Source of the DNA: Saprospiraceae bacterium UBA6168
GTDB lineage: Bacteria; Bacteroidota; Bacteroidia; Chitinophagales; Saprospiraceae
Reading direction: 5' to 3'
Assembly (NCBI GenBank): GCA_002435785.1
Contig: DIUC01000075.1
Coordinates: 42,209-98,106, forward strand
Length of the DNA stretch: 55,898 nucleotides
The notes beneath the pieces are model-generated. The model was not told where the DNA came from and did no database searches. It was given only the letters and a program-made list of their open reading frames with translations. Shown one piece after another: positions 6,971 to 15,483 of this stretch; the stretch's first letter is position 1; each line of letters starts with the position of its first letter. Made by a program: the position numbers and the translations under genes.

Positions 6971-8356
6971 TCAAACCTTCACCTTCTTCCAAGTCCCCCG
7001 CCGAAACAGCACAATCAGTATCACGCCCATGATGGATTCGGCGATGAAAACCGCCCAGCACACCCCAGCCAGCCCCCACCCGAGGTGGGTGGCCAGCCAA
7101 TAGCCCAATGGTATTTCCAATATCCAAAAGCAGAAAAAATTGATGATAGTAGGCGTGAGCGTATCGCCCGCCCCGTTGAAGGCGGAGGAGATGACCATCC
7201 CGTAAGCGAAAAACACATAGCCCATCGAGAAGATGCGCAGCGCCAGTATGGCATTTTCCACTACCAGCGGATTGGGGTCGAACTGCGACACGATTTGCCT
7301 CGCAAAAATGAAGTACAAGATGGACACCACCAGCATGAACAGCATGTTGAGGTGCGCTGTGCGCCAAACGCTGGACTCGGCCCGCTCCGGCTTGCCAGCG
7401 CCGAGGTTCTGCCCGACGAGGGTGGCGGCAGCATTGGCCATGCCCCAAGCAGGCATGATGGTGAAGATGATGATGCGGATGGCGATGGTATAACCTGAAA
7501 CGGCCTCCGTGCCGCTCTCGGCGATGATGCGCATCAGGAAAATCCAGGAGGCACTGGCGATGATGTACTGCAAGGTGCCGGTGGAGGCAATCCGCAGCAT
7601 GTTGACGATGGTCTCCACGTGCAGCACCAAGTGCCGCCGGGCGATTTTGATGATGTTAGTACCCCGCAGCAGCAGATAAACCTGGATGCACACCCCTATG
7701 CCCCGCCCAATGGTGGTGGCCACTGCCGCACCCGTCACGCCCATTGCCGGAACCGGCCCCCAACCAAAAATGAGGATGGGGTCAAGGATGATGTTGATAC
7801 CATTGGAAACCACCAGCACCCACATGGCGATGCTCGCATTGCCCGCCCCCCGAAACACGGCGTTGAGCAGGAAGATGAACATGATGACGAAATTGCTCCC
7901 AAAAATGACCTTCGTGTAGCCCACGCATTCTTCGATTTGCTTGGCCGTGCCGCCCATGGAACGTAGGAGGCTTTCGGCGAAAATGATGCCTACCACGCTG
8001 ATAATCAAAGAAATAACAAAAGCTATGAGTACGGCTTGGAAGGCGGCCTTGGCCGCTCCCTCTGGGTCGTGCTCCCCGATGCGCCTCGACACCACGGCGG
8101 TGGCCGCAGCGCTCAGGCCGATGGCCAAGGAGTAAATGATGGTGACGACGCTCTCCGTCATGCCGACGGTGGCAGTGGCCTCTGGGCTGACTTTTGACAC
8201 AAAATAGATGTCCACAAGGGCGAAAATCCCCTCCATCATCATCTCCAGCACCATCGGGATGCTCAACAGCACAATGGCCCGGTTGATGCTGCCGGAGGTA
8301 AATTCCTGCTCCTTACCGGATAGTGATTCTTGGAGGGTCTTGAAGATTTTGGACAT
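6971..8356 (-). CDS. MATE family efflux transporter
   Basis: 461 residues from the ATG at 8356 (MSKIFKTLQESL); the frame is open further upstream to 8482 but that part is low-quality sequence. About twelve hydrophobic helices in two similar halves, with the N-terminal INRAIVLLSIPMVLEMMMEG motif and the mid-protein GAGNASIAMWV and GQNLGAGKPERAE segments typical of MATE proteins. It exports drugs or metabolites across the inner membrane in exchange for Na+ or H+. The stop codon is reached by the right arm of the repeat that frames the four-helix-bundle gene. The substrate cannot be predicted. Confidence 0.93.
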   Translation of the reverse strand: MSKIFKTLQESLSGKEQEFTSGSINRAIVLLSIPMVLEMMMEGIFALVDIYFVSKVSPEATATVGMTESVVTIIYSLAIGLSAAATAVVSRRIGEHDPEGAAKAAFQAVLIAFVISLIISVVGIIFAESLLRSMGGTAKQIEECVGYTKVIFGSNFVIMFIFLLNAVFRGAGNASIAMWVLVVSNGINIILDPILIFGWGPVPAMGVTGAAVATTIGRGIGVCIQVYLLLRGTNIIKIARRHLVLHVETIVNMLRIASTGTLQYIIASASWIFLMRIIAESGTEAVSGYTIAIRIIIFTIMPAWGMANAAATLVGQNLGAGKPERAESSVWRTAHLNMLFMLVVSILYFIFARQIVSQFDPNPLVVENAILALRIFSMGYVFFAYGMVISSAFNGAGDTLTPTIINFFCFWILEIPLGYWLATHLGWGLAGVCWAVFIAESIMGVILIVLFRRGTWKKVKV

Positions 8357-8501
8357 AAAACGGATTGACGAATTTCGAGTGACGATTGACGAAACGCAAC
8401 TCGCCAGATTTTCGAGGTGCGAAGGTAGGATTTTGGGCATTGATGGAGCGGTAAACCAAAGACGTTGACAGCAAAGTTCCAACTGGGTTGAGTTTGTGGA
8501 T

Positions 8502-8509
8502 TACTTTTG
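8502..8509 (+). promoter_or_regulatory. -7 motif upstream of the flippase gene (TACTTTTG)
   Basis: TACTTTTG matches TAnnTTTG and lies upstream of repeat copy A. Transcription from it would place the hairpin in the leader, just before the flippase start codon. No convincing -33 element is seen. Confidence 0.4.
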
Positions 8510-8524
8510 CCGCCTGAGCCAATT

Positions 8525-8592
8525 GTGGTCGCCCAATTCATTGGGCAGACCGTAAGGAAATCGCCGGTCTGCCCAATAAATTGTGCGACCAC
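8525..8592. repeat. 27-bp inverted repeat, copy A of a dispersed family
   Basis: Arms 8525-8551 and 8566-8592 match at 25 of 27 positions around a 14-nt loop. The arm begins GTGGTCGCCCAATT and contains ATTGGGCAGACC. The element ends 6 nt before the flippase ATG at 8599, so the hairpin would sit in the 5' end of that mRNA. A second copy with the same arm sequence is at 16859-16961. Confidence 0.9.
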
Positions 8593-8598
8593 CAACAA

Positions 8599-10083
8599 AT
8601 GTCTTTACTTAAAAAACTTGCCGGAGAAACCGCCATTTACGGACTAAGCAGCATCGTCGGGCGGGTGCTTTTTTTTCTTCTGACGCCCCTTTATACTCGT
8701 CTTTTGCCAAAGGTCGAGTACGGCATTGTCAGCGAATTGTACGCCCTGGTAGGTTTCCTCATGGTCTTCTATATCCTGCGGATGGAGACGGCTTTCTTCC
8801 GCTTTGGCACCGATGAAACGAAGCGGGGCGAGGCATTTTCCACCTCGCTTTGGTCGGTGGTGGGCACCTCCCTGCTGTTCTCCACCCTGATTTTGTGCTT
8901 CGCAAAACCCATCACCGCTTGGCTGGACTATGCGCCGGAACAAAGCATTTTTGTCACAATTTTTGGCCTGATACTCGCGCTTGACACCATTGCCGAGATA
9001 CCCCTCGCCCGGCTGCGGTTGGAGCATCGGGCCAAGCGTTTTGCCATTGTGCGGATGATGGGCATCGGTATCAACCTCGGCCTCAATTTGTTCTTCCTCG
9101 TCGCTTGTCCGTGGTTGATAAAAAATGGAATCGCCGAAGGGCTGGTCAGCAAAATTTACCACCCAGCGTTTGGCATGGGCTATATTTTCTTGTCCGGCCT
9201 CATCGCCAGCACCGCTGTACTGTTGCTGCTGCTTCCCGAATTGCGCAAGCTGGAATTTCGTTTCAACCCCAGAGTTTGGCGAACGATGTTCATCTATGCC
9301 GCCCCGCTGATTTTGGCGAGCATGGCTGGCATCGTCAACGAAATGCTCGACCGGGAGCTGCTAAAACACTTACTGCCGGGCGACTCAAAGAGCAACCTCG
9401 CCCAAATCGGCGTTTACTCCGCCTGCTACAAATTAGCCATGCTGATGAGCCTCATCACGCAGGCATTCCGCTATGCCGCCGAGCCTTTTTTCTTCGCAAA
9501 CGCCAAGCACAAAGACGCCAAAGTACTATACGGCGACGTGACGAAATACTTCACCATCCTCGGCGCTGCCACGCTGCTTGGTGTGCTGCTTTACCTCGAT
9601 GTGCTGAAGTATTTCATTGACGAACCATACTGGGAGGGGCTGGGTGTGGTGCCGATACTGCTCTTTGCCAACCTCTTCCTCGGCCTATATTATAACGTGT
9701 CCATTTGGTACAAGCTCACCGACCAGACTAAAATTGGCGGCTGGATTGCCGTCGGCGGGGCCATCATCACCATCGTCCTCAACGTGTGGTGGATACCCCG
9801 AATCGGCTACCTCGGTTCGGCTTGGGCCACGCTTATATGCTATGCCTCCATGACCGCCGCCTGCTGGTGGTGGGGCCGCAAATACTACCCCGTCCAATAC
9901 GACTGGGTGCGGATGGGCGGCTATGTGGTGCTGGCGCTCGTGCTGTTCTTTGGTAGTGCTTTGCTTGCGCAATGGGCAGGGTATGGCTTTGCCGCAAAAA
10001 TGATGGTCAATTCGGTGCTGATGGCTGGGTTTTTAGCAGTCGCATGGATGGTAGAGGGCAAGAATATAAAGCAGTTGAGGTAG
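8599..10083 (+). CDS. oligosaccharide flippase (polysaccharide biosynthesis, Wzx-like)
   Basis: 494 residues from the ATG at 8599; the frame opens at a TTG (8581) inside the hairpin repeat, which is unlikely to be used. The protein starts MSLLKKLAGETAIYGLSSIVGRVLFFLLTPLY (first 12 residues cytosolic, then membrane), typical of the MVF/polysaccharide transport family, and has about 14 hydrophobic helices to the end. Such proteins move lipid-linked sugars across the inner membrane for capsule, exopolysaccharide or O-antigen assembly. No polymerase or ligase gene adjoins it; ugd and two GT2 genes elsewhere in the window could supply the same pathway. The substrate is unknown. Confidence 0.88.
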   Translation: MSLLKKLAGETAIYGLSSIVGRVLFFLLTPLYTRLLPKVEYGIVSELYALVGFLMVFYILRMETAFFRFGTDETKRGEAFSTSLWSVVGTSLLFSTLILCFAKPITAWLDYAPEQSIFVTIFGLILALDTIAEIPLARLRLEHRAKRFAIVRMMGIGINLGLNLFFLVACPWLIKNGIAEGLVSKIYHPAFGMGYIFLSGLIASTAVLLLLLPELRKLEFRFNPRVWRTMFIYAAPLILASMAGIVNEMLDRELLKHLLPGDSKSNLAQIGVYSACYKLAMLMSLITQAFRYAAEPFFFANAKHKDAKVLYGDVTKYFTILGAATLLGVLLYLDVLKYFIDEPYWEGLGVVPILLFANLFLGLYYNVSIWYKLTDQTKIGGWIAVGGAIITIVLNVWWIPRIGYLGSAWATLICYASMTAACWWWGRKYYPVQYDWVRMGGYVVLALVLFFGSALLAQWAGYGFAAKMMVNSVLMAGFLAVAWMVEGKNIKQLR

Positions 10084-10093
10084 CATTGTTTCC

Positions 10094-11512
10094 TCATTTC
10101 AACAACCTGCTCAGCACCGCCTCCAATTGCCAATCGGCCATCTCACCACTTTGCTTATAAACGATTTTCTTGTCGGCATCCAAGAGGAAGAGCCGGGGGT
10201 AGCTTTTGACGTTGAACATGGAGACGAGGTTGGACTGGCGCTTCGGGTCGGCGAGCAGGTACCAGTCTTTTGTTAGGTTCTGGCCATCGGTGAACTCCCA
10301 GCAACTTGGGGTCTCGCTGCCAGCCTTCAAGCAGACCGCCGCCACTTTCAGGCCCTTTCCTTTATAGGTTTCGTACATCTTTGCGATTTCTGGTATCTCC
10401 CGCTTGCAATGCCCACAATCGGGCATATAGAACAGTAGCAACGTCAACTTGGCGGTAATGTCATACAGCTTCACAGCATTGTTTTCCCGGTCAAACATGG
10501 TAACGGGGGGCGCATCTTTCCCGACAAAAAGAAACTCCATTTGGGTGGCACTGTAAGTGGCATTGCCAACGTCGTTGGGCGAGGCCCACTTGGCCTTGCC
10601 CGTTTCGAGGTAATTTCGCACTAAGTGCACATAAACCTCGTCGTTGCGGAACTTGCTCAGTTTCGTGAACGAATTGGTGAGGTATTTTTGGTAATAATCA
10701 TAGCCCTCTGGGTATGCCTCCAAGCGGTTCAACACCGTGTCAATCAGCGCTTTGACAGTATCTGGATCGGCGGGGGAGAGGGACAATAGGAAGAAATCGG
10801 TGCGGTCGAGCCACTGGAGATGGCGAGTGAAGTCGGGCGTACCAATGTCGCCATTGTCAAAAAAATGCGCTCGCTGGTAAGCCCACCGCTCCCGAACTTC
10901 CTGCTGCCAATCGGTTTTCTTGGAGGTATTTTTCGGGGGAATGGGAAACAGCGTCTGCTGGACCAATCGGGTGGTGAATCCGGCTGGCGTGTTTTTGATG
11001 AAATCGTCCTGCATTTGCCGCAATTCTTCCTCCACTTTTACCCGGATGCGAAAGGTTTCTTCCGTTTGCAAAAAACGGTCTTTGTCCACCACCTCGTCCA
11101 TGCGCTTGTCCTGGAAGTTCAGTTGACGGAGGTAGGAAAAAAGGGCCACGTTTTCTGGGGAACCGACGATGACGGGACGCTCATAAGGCATCGATATGTT
11201 CGTTTCCAAACTGAACTTGCGCTGCCCATCCACCAACCAACACTGGAAAAACTGGAAGCTGGCATTGGGGGTACGCTTGTAGATGATTGCGTACATGCCC
11301 GCATCAAGTGGCTTGTCGGACTTTAGCAGAAAGGTGCCGTCCGGTTGTATGGCTGCCGCAAAATCCGGCACTGCCCGTTTGCCGAAGGAACTGCCAAACC
11401 AGAGCGTATCGTAGCGGTAGTTTTCTAATTTAATGGTGATTTCAAAGCCGTTTTCGGCGTGGATAGCACCGGCCAACAGCAGGGCGAGAAACAGGGGGAC
11501 ACAATTTTTCAT
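10094..11512 (-). CDS. secreted thioredoxin-fold protein (DUF5106/TlpA-like)
   Basis: 472 residues with a signal peptide ending near IHAENG. Residues 20-330 form the beta-rich then helical N-terminal region seen in Bacteroidota DUF4369/DUF5106 proteins. Residues 335-472 are a TlpA/ResA-like thioredoxin domain with LLLFYMPDCGHCKREIPEI: the active site is Cys-Gly-His-Cys near residue 365, and SYPRLFLLD holds the cis-Pro segment. It probably acts in the periplasm in thiol-disulfide exchange, for example in cytochrome c or envelope protein maturation. It converges on the flippase gene with a 10-bp gap. The minus-strand TAACTTTG at 11547-11540 is a likely -7 element. Confidence 0.85.
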   Translation of the reverse strand: MKNCVPLFLALLLAGAIHAENGFEITIKLENYRYDTLWFGSSFGKRAVPDFAAAIQPDGTFLLKSDKPLDAGMYAIIYKRTPNASFQFFQCWLVDGQRKFSLETNISMPYERPVIVGSPENVALFSYLRQLNFQDKRMDEVVDKDRFLQTEETFRIRVKVEEELRQMQDDFIKNTPAGFTTRLVQQTLFPIPPKNTSKKTDWQQEVRERWAYQRAHFFDNGDIGTPDFTRHLQWLDRTDFFLLSLSPADPDTVKALIDTVLNRLEAYPEGYDYYQKYLTNSFTKLSKFRNDEVYVHLVRNYLETGKAKWASPNDVGNATYSATQMEFLFVGKDAPPVTMFDRENNAVKLYDITAKLTLLLFYMPDCGHCKREIPEIAKMYETYKGKGLKVAAVCLKAGSETPSCWEFTDGQNLTKDWYLLADPKRQSNLVSMFNVKSYPRLFLLDADKKIVYKQSGEMADWQLEAVLSRLLK

Positions 11513-11539
11513 TCAAAAATTATTTGCCAAAACGGAGGA

Positions 11540-11547
11540 CAAAGTTA
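11540..11547 (-). promoter_or_regulatory. -7 motif of the thioredoxin-fold gene (TAACTTTG)
   Basis: TAACTTTG on the minus strand lies 28 bp upstream of the start at 11512, fitting TAnnTTTG. A -33 element is not evident. Confidence 0.4.
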
Positions 11548-11641
11548 GCGCCGAAAACCTTTTTGCCCAGTTCCGGTTGTGTTAACCATTCGCAAACAGG
11601 CTTCCTGCGGACATTTTGCCGACAAAGAATGAAACAAGGTA

Positions 11642-11671
11642 TTGGCAAAACGGAGGCTTTGGCTACCTTTG
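11642..11671 (+). promoter_or_regulatory. promoter of the type B T9SS cargo gene
   Basis: TTG at 11642-11644, a 19-bp spacer and TACCTTTG at 11664-11671 match the Bacteroidota -33/-7 pair. The expected start of transcription is near 11677, giving a leader of about 40 nt before the ATG at 11719. This supports 11719 over the earlier in-frame starts. Confidence 0.6.
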
Positions 11672-11718
11672 GAACACGCCCAGCCACAACGGTAACTTTT
11701 TTTGAAAAATCCTCACCG

Positions 11719-13350
11719 ATGAAAATCCTTATCAGCTTTTTGCCCTATTTCCTGAGTGGTGCTTTTTGGGTGAAAAACAGCGCCCCGCCTTCACCGCTCC
11801 TCCCGATAGAAATCTGCGACAACGGCATTGACGACGACGAGGACGGCCTCATTGACCTCAACGACCCCGATTGTGACTGCCCCGTCGCACTGCCCCAATC
11901 GCTCATCCCCAACCCCTCTTTTGAGGAAAGAACCTGCTGTCCACAGGACCGCTCACAACTCTTCTGTGCCACCAATTGGATACAAGCCTCAGAACCCACC
12001 ACTGACTACCTGCACACTTGCGGCTGGATGGGCTGGCCCGACCTTCCCCCGCCGCTGCCCTTCCCCGATGGCAATGGTTGTGTCGGCTTCCGCAATGGGC
12101 GGGTGGGCAATTCAAGTGGCCCTGGTGGGCCTTCTGTGAACAACCCCAATTGGAAAGAATACGCAGGCGCCTGCCTACTCAACCCGCTCAAAGCCGGCAC
12201 AGCCTACCGGTTCGAGTTTTGGGTTGGCTTCACCAAGGCGTTCAACTCACCGCCGACCACCATCGTTTTTTATGGCTCACCGGATTGCGGCAACCTCCCT
12301 TTCGGCATCAACAACAACGAATTTGGCTGCCCCACCAACGGCCCCGGCTGGGTGGAACTTGGCGCTGTGCCCATCAGTGGGGCCTTGCAATGGAAGCTCA
12401 TGGAAATCAACGTAACGCCGCTGCAAGACCTGTACGCCATTGCCATCGGCCCCAATTGCAACGAGGAAGCACAGGTCACCAACACCTACTACTTTTTTGA
12501 CAACCTCGTGCTGGCTGACGTACAGCAGTTTGAATTCAAAATAAGTGCCACCGGCAATCCCTGCGGCAGCGACTTTGCCCTCAACCTCCCTGACCGGGAC
12601 ACCTTGCAGTACCAATGGTATCGCAACGGCGTGGCGCTCGTGGGCGAGACCGGCCCCTCGCTGCAAGGCATTGCAGATGAGGAAGGCGAGTACCAAGTGC
12701 GGGTGCTCGGCCCCAACAGTTGCCGAGTCACCCCGGCCTACAAGCTGAAAATCCCTTTTTTTACGACTTTTCTTGACACGCTGATTTGCTTTGGCGATGC
12801 GGTGTTTTTTGACAAAACGCTGCTCGACAAAGAGGGAGAATATGTGGACACGCTGCAATCTTATTTCGGTTGTGACAGCATCGTGCACCTGCGGCTACAA
12901 GTAACGCAGGAGGAGGCAGACACCGTTTATGCCAAAATATTTGCCAACGAGACCTACCGCCTCGGCAACCGAGGGTACAAGAATCCGGGCGAGTACGATG
13001 CGGTGTTTGCTTCGCAAAATGGGTGCGACAGCTTGGTGCACCTCGTGCTCGATTTTTACGACATCTATATCCCCAACGCCCTCTCCCCCAATGGCGACGG
13101 CGTCAACGACGTTTTTACCATATTCGCCGGGCCCGATATAAAGGAGGTGTTCAACTTGGAAATTTACGACCGCTGGGGCGCCAGGGTCTTTGAGCGCAAC
13201 AGCCTAACGCCGAACGATGCGCAGATGGGTTGGGATGGGACACATTTGGGCAAGCCAGCCTCCCTTGGCGTGTATGTTTGGCAAGCCACCATCATTTTTG
13301 ATGATGGCAAAAAAAGGGAGCTGACGGGGTCGGTAACACTGCTTCGGTAG
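11719..13350 (+). CDS. T9SS type B sorting-domain protein
   Basis: 543 residues. The N-terminus MKILISFLPYFLSGAFW is a signal peptide, followed by ICDNGIDDDEDGLIDLNDPD, an Asp-rich calcium-binding loop common at the start of Bacteroidota surface proteins. Residues 60-230 resemble a carbohydrate-binding-like jelly roll with many Cys. The C-terminal 95 residues (IPNALSPNGDGVNDVFTIF ... YDRWGARVFER ... GVYVWQA) are the gliding-motility-associated type B sorting domain (CHU_C). It should be exported by T9SS and bound on the surface through a PorP/SprF-type protein. The ligand is unknown. The long upstream frame extension (from 11524) contains the promoter and is not coding. Confidence 0.88.
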   Translation: MKILISFLPYFLSGAFWVKNSAPPSPLLPIEICDNGIDDDEDGLIDLNDPDCDCPVALPQSLIPNPSFEERTCCPQDRSQLFCATNWIQASEPTTDYLHTCGWMGWPDLPPPLPFPDGNGCVGFRNGRVGNSSGPGGPSVNNPNWKEYAGACLLNPLKAGTAYRFEFWVGFTKAFNSPPTTIVFYGSPDCGNLPFGINNNEFGCPTNGPGWVELGAVPISGALQWKLMEINVTPLQDLYAIAIGPNCNEEAQVTNTYYFFDNLVLADVQQFEFKISATGNPCGSDFALNLPDRDTLQYQWYRNGVALVGETGPSLQGIADEEGEYQVRVLGPNSCRVTPAYKLKIPFFTTFLDTLICFGDAVFFDKTLLDKEGEYVDTLQSYFGCDSIVHLRLQVTQEEADTVYAKIFANETYRLGNRGYKNPGEYDAVFASQNGCDSLVHLVLDFYDIYIPNALSPNGDGVNDVFTIFAGPDIKEVFNLEIYDRWGARVFERNSLTPNDAQMGWDGTHLGKPASLGVYVWQATIIFDDGKKRELTGSVTLLR

Positions 13351-13677
13351 CCGCAGACAACCCCACGAAAGTAATGTTAAGGGTGGCCAAAAGCCAGTGG
13401 GGTAGGGCATGATTAGAAAATAATTAAATCTTTAAGAATTTGTCTTTCTGAAACTTTTGTGTTTACCTTTGCTTTGTTCTTTGAGAAATTTTCTGTAAGC
13501 AAGAGAGATTTATTCGGCAAGGGTCTCTGTCAGTAGCCAGGTAAGTAAGTTTTCGTAAGTTCCTTTAACTCCGCAACTCGTCTTCCGCTATCTGCCTTTC
13601 TTTCCCCGTTTTGTTCGTCCCTAAATATTTACTGCTTCAGGAGTTGCTCTAATTTTTCACTTTAATCATTTTTTGCA
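13351..13677 (+). promoter_or_regulatory. promoter and about 200-nt leader of the RRM gene
   Basis: TTTG at 13439-13442, a 21-bp spacer and TACCTTTG at 13464-13471 form one of the best Bacteroidota promoters in the window. Transcription should begin near 13477, leaving about 200 nt before the ATG at 13678. The leader is T/C-rich (several TTCC and CTTTC runs), with the short repeat GTAAGT at 13540-13560. No known riboswitch or tRNA is recognisable. A long leader on an RNA-binding protein gene suggests autoregulation or cold-responsive folding, which is inference. Nothing else is seen in 13351-13438. Confidence 0.65.
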
Positions 13678-14148
13678 ATGAACATTTTCGTAGCAAAACT
13701 GAATTTTGACACGCAAGAAGATTACCTGCGTGAAGTATTCGAGGAGTATGGCGAGGTTACTACTGCCTCCGTCATCACAGACAAGTTTACCGGCAAATCA
13801 AAGGGCTATGCCTTCGTGGAAATGCCAAACGACGAAGAAGCTGAGAAAGCAATTGCGGAGTTGAACGACAGCGAAATTGATGGTCGTACCATCGTTGTGA
13901 AAAAAGCAGAACCACGTGAAGCCCGTAGTGGCGGCGGTGGCGGTGGTCGTGGCGGCTTCGGCGGCGGCGGCGGTCGTGGCGGCGGAGGCTACGGCGGCGG
14001 CGGCGGAAGCCGTGGCGGCGGTGGCGGTTACGGCGGCGGCGGCGGAAGCCGTGGCGGCGGTGGCGGTTACGGCGGCGGCGGTGGCGGTGGCGACCGTCGT
14101 GGCGGCGGTAGCGGAGGCTACGGCGGCGGCGGTGGAAACCGTTGGTAA
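13678..14148 (+). CDS. RRM-domain RNA-binding protein with glycine-rich tail
   Basis: 156 residues. An RRM covers residues 1-80, with RNP2 (NIFVAKLNF) at the start and RNP1 (KGYAFVEM) near residue 42-49. Residues 83-156 are almost only Gly with Arg, Tyr, Ser; the block YGGGGGSRGGGGG is repeated, and the DNA has a 39-bp unit at 13990-14028 repeated at 14029-14067. The layout matches cyanobacterial and Bacteroidota glycine-rich RNA-binding proteins, thought to act as RNA chaperones in the cytoplasm, often induced by cold. The tail is RGG-like and may drive self-association. A strong terminator follows. The gene stands alone. Confidence 0.92.
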   Translation: MNIFVAKLNFDTQEDYLREVFEEYGEVTTASVITDKFTGKSKGYAFVEMPNDEEAEKAIAELNDSEIDGRTIVVKKAEPREARSGGGGGGRGGFGGGGGRGGGGYGGGGGSRGGGGGYGGGGGSRGGGGGYGGGGGGGDRRGGGSGGYGGGGGNRW

Positions 14149-14180
14149 TCTGCTTGCAAACGCAATCAAGATATTTAATA

Positions 14181-14214
14181 AAAAAGTCCTGGAGTTCGCT
14201 TCAGGGCTTTTTTT
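14181..14214 (+). terminator. intrinsic terminator of the RRM gene
   Basis: A 14-bp stem (14181-14194 with 14199-14212, two G-U pairs) closed by a TTCG tetraloop and followed by a T-run. It lies 32 bp after the RRM stop codon. Confidence 0.85.
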
Positions 14215-14233
14215 GTTTTGGTACTTTGACGAT

Positions 14234-15235
14234 TCACTTCCAAAACATATCCACCCGATGCTGGGCATTCTTGCGGATGTTTACATAAAAGAGGTTATAG
14301 TCAGCGATGTGGTAGTTCTTGCTGCGAAAGAAGAAACTACCTGGGAATTTTGGTTTGTTCACCCATAATACCCCGTTGTGCACCTGTGCATCGGCCCGCT
14401 GTGGCAATACCTGCTCGAAGTTCTTTCCGATCATTCCTTCGTTCAGGGACTTGTCGGCAGGCTCGGCGTTTGACACCCAAGTCAATGGGTTCGTGACCGC
14501 AATGCTGTCGCCCAACAGCACACCCCCCGGCAAGTAGCCGTGCAGGTAGCTGCGCCAAGTGCAGAAACAGCCAGTCTGCTCCGGCTTTTCGCATGGTGGA
14601 ATGCCCTTAAACTCGTCCTTTTTGATGGGCCAACCCACGAGGTATGCCACCACAAGTTTGTTCCCAAAGGGCTTTTTGTCAAAATACTCATGAAGCAGCC
14701 GCATGGCATGGAGCGTACCTTGGCTGTGCGAAGCAATGATGATGGGTCGGTTTTGGTTGAAGTTTTTCAAATAAAATTCAAAGGCGGCTTTGAGGTCCTC
14801 GTATGCGATTTCGAGCGCTTGGTCGGCGGAAGCTTTATCTTCTGTAAAAAAGGAACGGTAATGGGCTTGACGGTACCTTGGCGCATAAATGCGACCCGCC
14901 CCGTTAAATGCGCTGGCCTGAAAAAGGATGGTTGATTCGTCCACTTTTTTGTTCAGCTTGGTATCTTCCAGCGAGGCGTTCCAAGCTTTTTTTGAGCTAT
15001 CCAGGTAAATGGTGGGGTGCAAGAAGAAGACGTCCACTTGAGCGGTTGCTTGTAAATCAGGAAACGCCGGGCTGGGGCTGCGGTCGGCAGGGTCTTTTTG
15101 GGTCGGCAGGGCTGCCCAGCAAGAATTTTTGGAGTAGTCGGGGGCAGGCGGAACGGAATTTGATAGGAAGGGCCGCACTGGGGCGCAGGATGCAAAAAAG
15201 AGCATGGCTATGCCCCACCAAACTGGTTTTTTCAT
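14234..15235 (-). CDS. DUF3089 lipoprotein (alpha/beta-hydrolase-like)
   Basis: 333 residues. The lipobox MLFFASC places the lipidated Cys at residue 17. The body has DVFFLHPTIYLDS, FNGAGRIYAPRYRQAHYRSF and IIASHSQGTLHAMRLL; the last holds the G/S-x-S-x-G nucleophile elbow (Ser-His-Ser-Gln-Gly, Ser near residue 168). These are the signatures of DUF3089, a family of serine-hydrolase fold with unknown substrate. The protein is probably anchored in the outer or inner membrane facing the periplasm. It converges on the RRM gene. A minus-strand TACTTTTG at 15258-15251, 16 bp upstream, is a likely -7 element. Confidence 0.82.
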   Translation of the reverse strand: MKKPVWWGIAMLFFASCAPVRPFLSNSVPPAPDYSKNSCWAALPTQKDPADRSPSPAFPDLQATAQVDVFFLHPTIYLDSSKKAWNASLEDTKLNKKVDESTILFQASAFNGAGRIYAPRYRQAHYRSFFTEDKASADQALEIAYEDLKAAFEFYLKNFNQNRPIIIASHSQGTLHAMRLLHEYFDKKPFGNKLVVAYLVGWPIKKDEFKGIPPCEKPEQTGCFCTWRSYLHGYLPGGVLLGDSIAVTNPLTWVSNAEPADKSLNEGMIGKNFEQVLPQRADAQVHNGVLWVNKPKFPGSFFFRSKNYHIADYNLFYVNIRKNAQHRVDMFWK

Positions 15236-15250
15236 GGTGTATTTTTACGG

Positions 15251-15258
15251 CAAAAGTA
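15251..15258 (-). promoter_or_regulatory. -7 motif of the DUF3089 gene (TACTTTTG)
   Basis: TACTTTTG on the minus strand, 16 bp before the start codon at 15235; it fits TAnnTTTG and implies a very short leader. No -33 partner at 19-21 bp was found. Confidence 0.4.
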
Positions 15259-15412
15259 GCTTTTAAAACAAACCTTCCTCCAGCACTTCATGCCTTGCAC
15301 CAATTTATTTTCCCAAAAGAACCATCAATTCGGTTTTACTCCGTTAAAACGGAACTGTAACTACCGAGCCTTCCCCCAAATTATTTCTTGACAGCTTAAT
15401 CATATTTGAATG

Positions 15413-15443
15413 TTGAATCATTGCTGCGTTAAGGCTACTTTTG
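15413..15443 (+). promoter_or_regulatory. promoter of ugd
   Basis: TTG at 15413-15415, a 20-bp spacer, and TACTTTTG at 15436-15443 match the Bacteroidota promoter. The leader would be about 35 nt to the ATG at 15484. Confidence 0.65.
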
Positions 15444-15483
15444 CGCCGCAAAGATTTTTTCATTTAAAAAAACCATACTTTTT

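Larger units (their letters stand above)
6521..6972. mobile_element. possible four-helix-bundle cassette framed by inverted repeats
   Basis: An imperfect inverted repeat of about 34 bp lies at 6521-6554 and 6938-6972. The exact core GAGAATTGAAAATT is at 6539-6552 and its complement at 6941-6954. Between the arms is one gene, the four-helix-bundle protein. The left arm supplies the end of the PagL-like gene and the right arm touches the stop codon of the MATE gene (6971-6973), so the roughly 450-bp unit sits exactly in the gap. The layout resembles 23S rRNA intervening sequences, where a gene of the same family is enclosed by an inverted-repeat stem; the mobility is inferred, no target-site duplication was identified. 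Confidence 0.5.

Noticed and set aside
13798..14268. Ala-rich minus-strand frame opposite the RRM gene
   Set aside because: It is the reverse reading of GGC repeats and has no start or terminator on its side.
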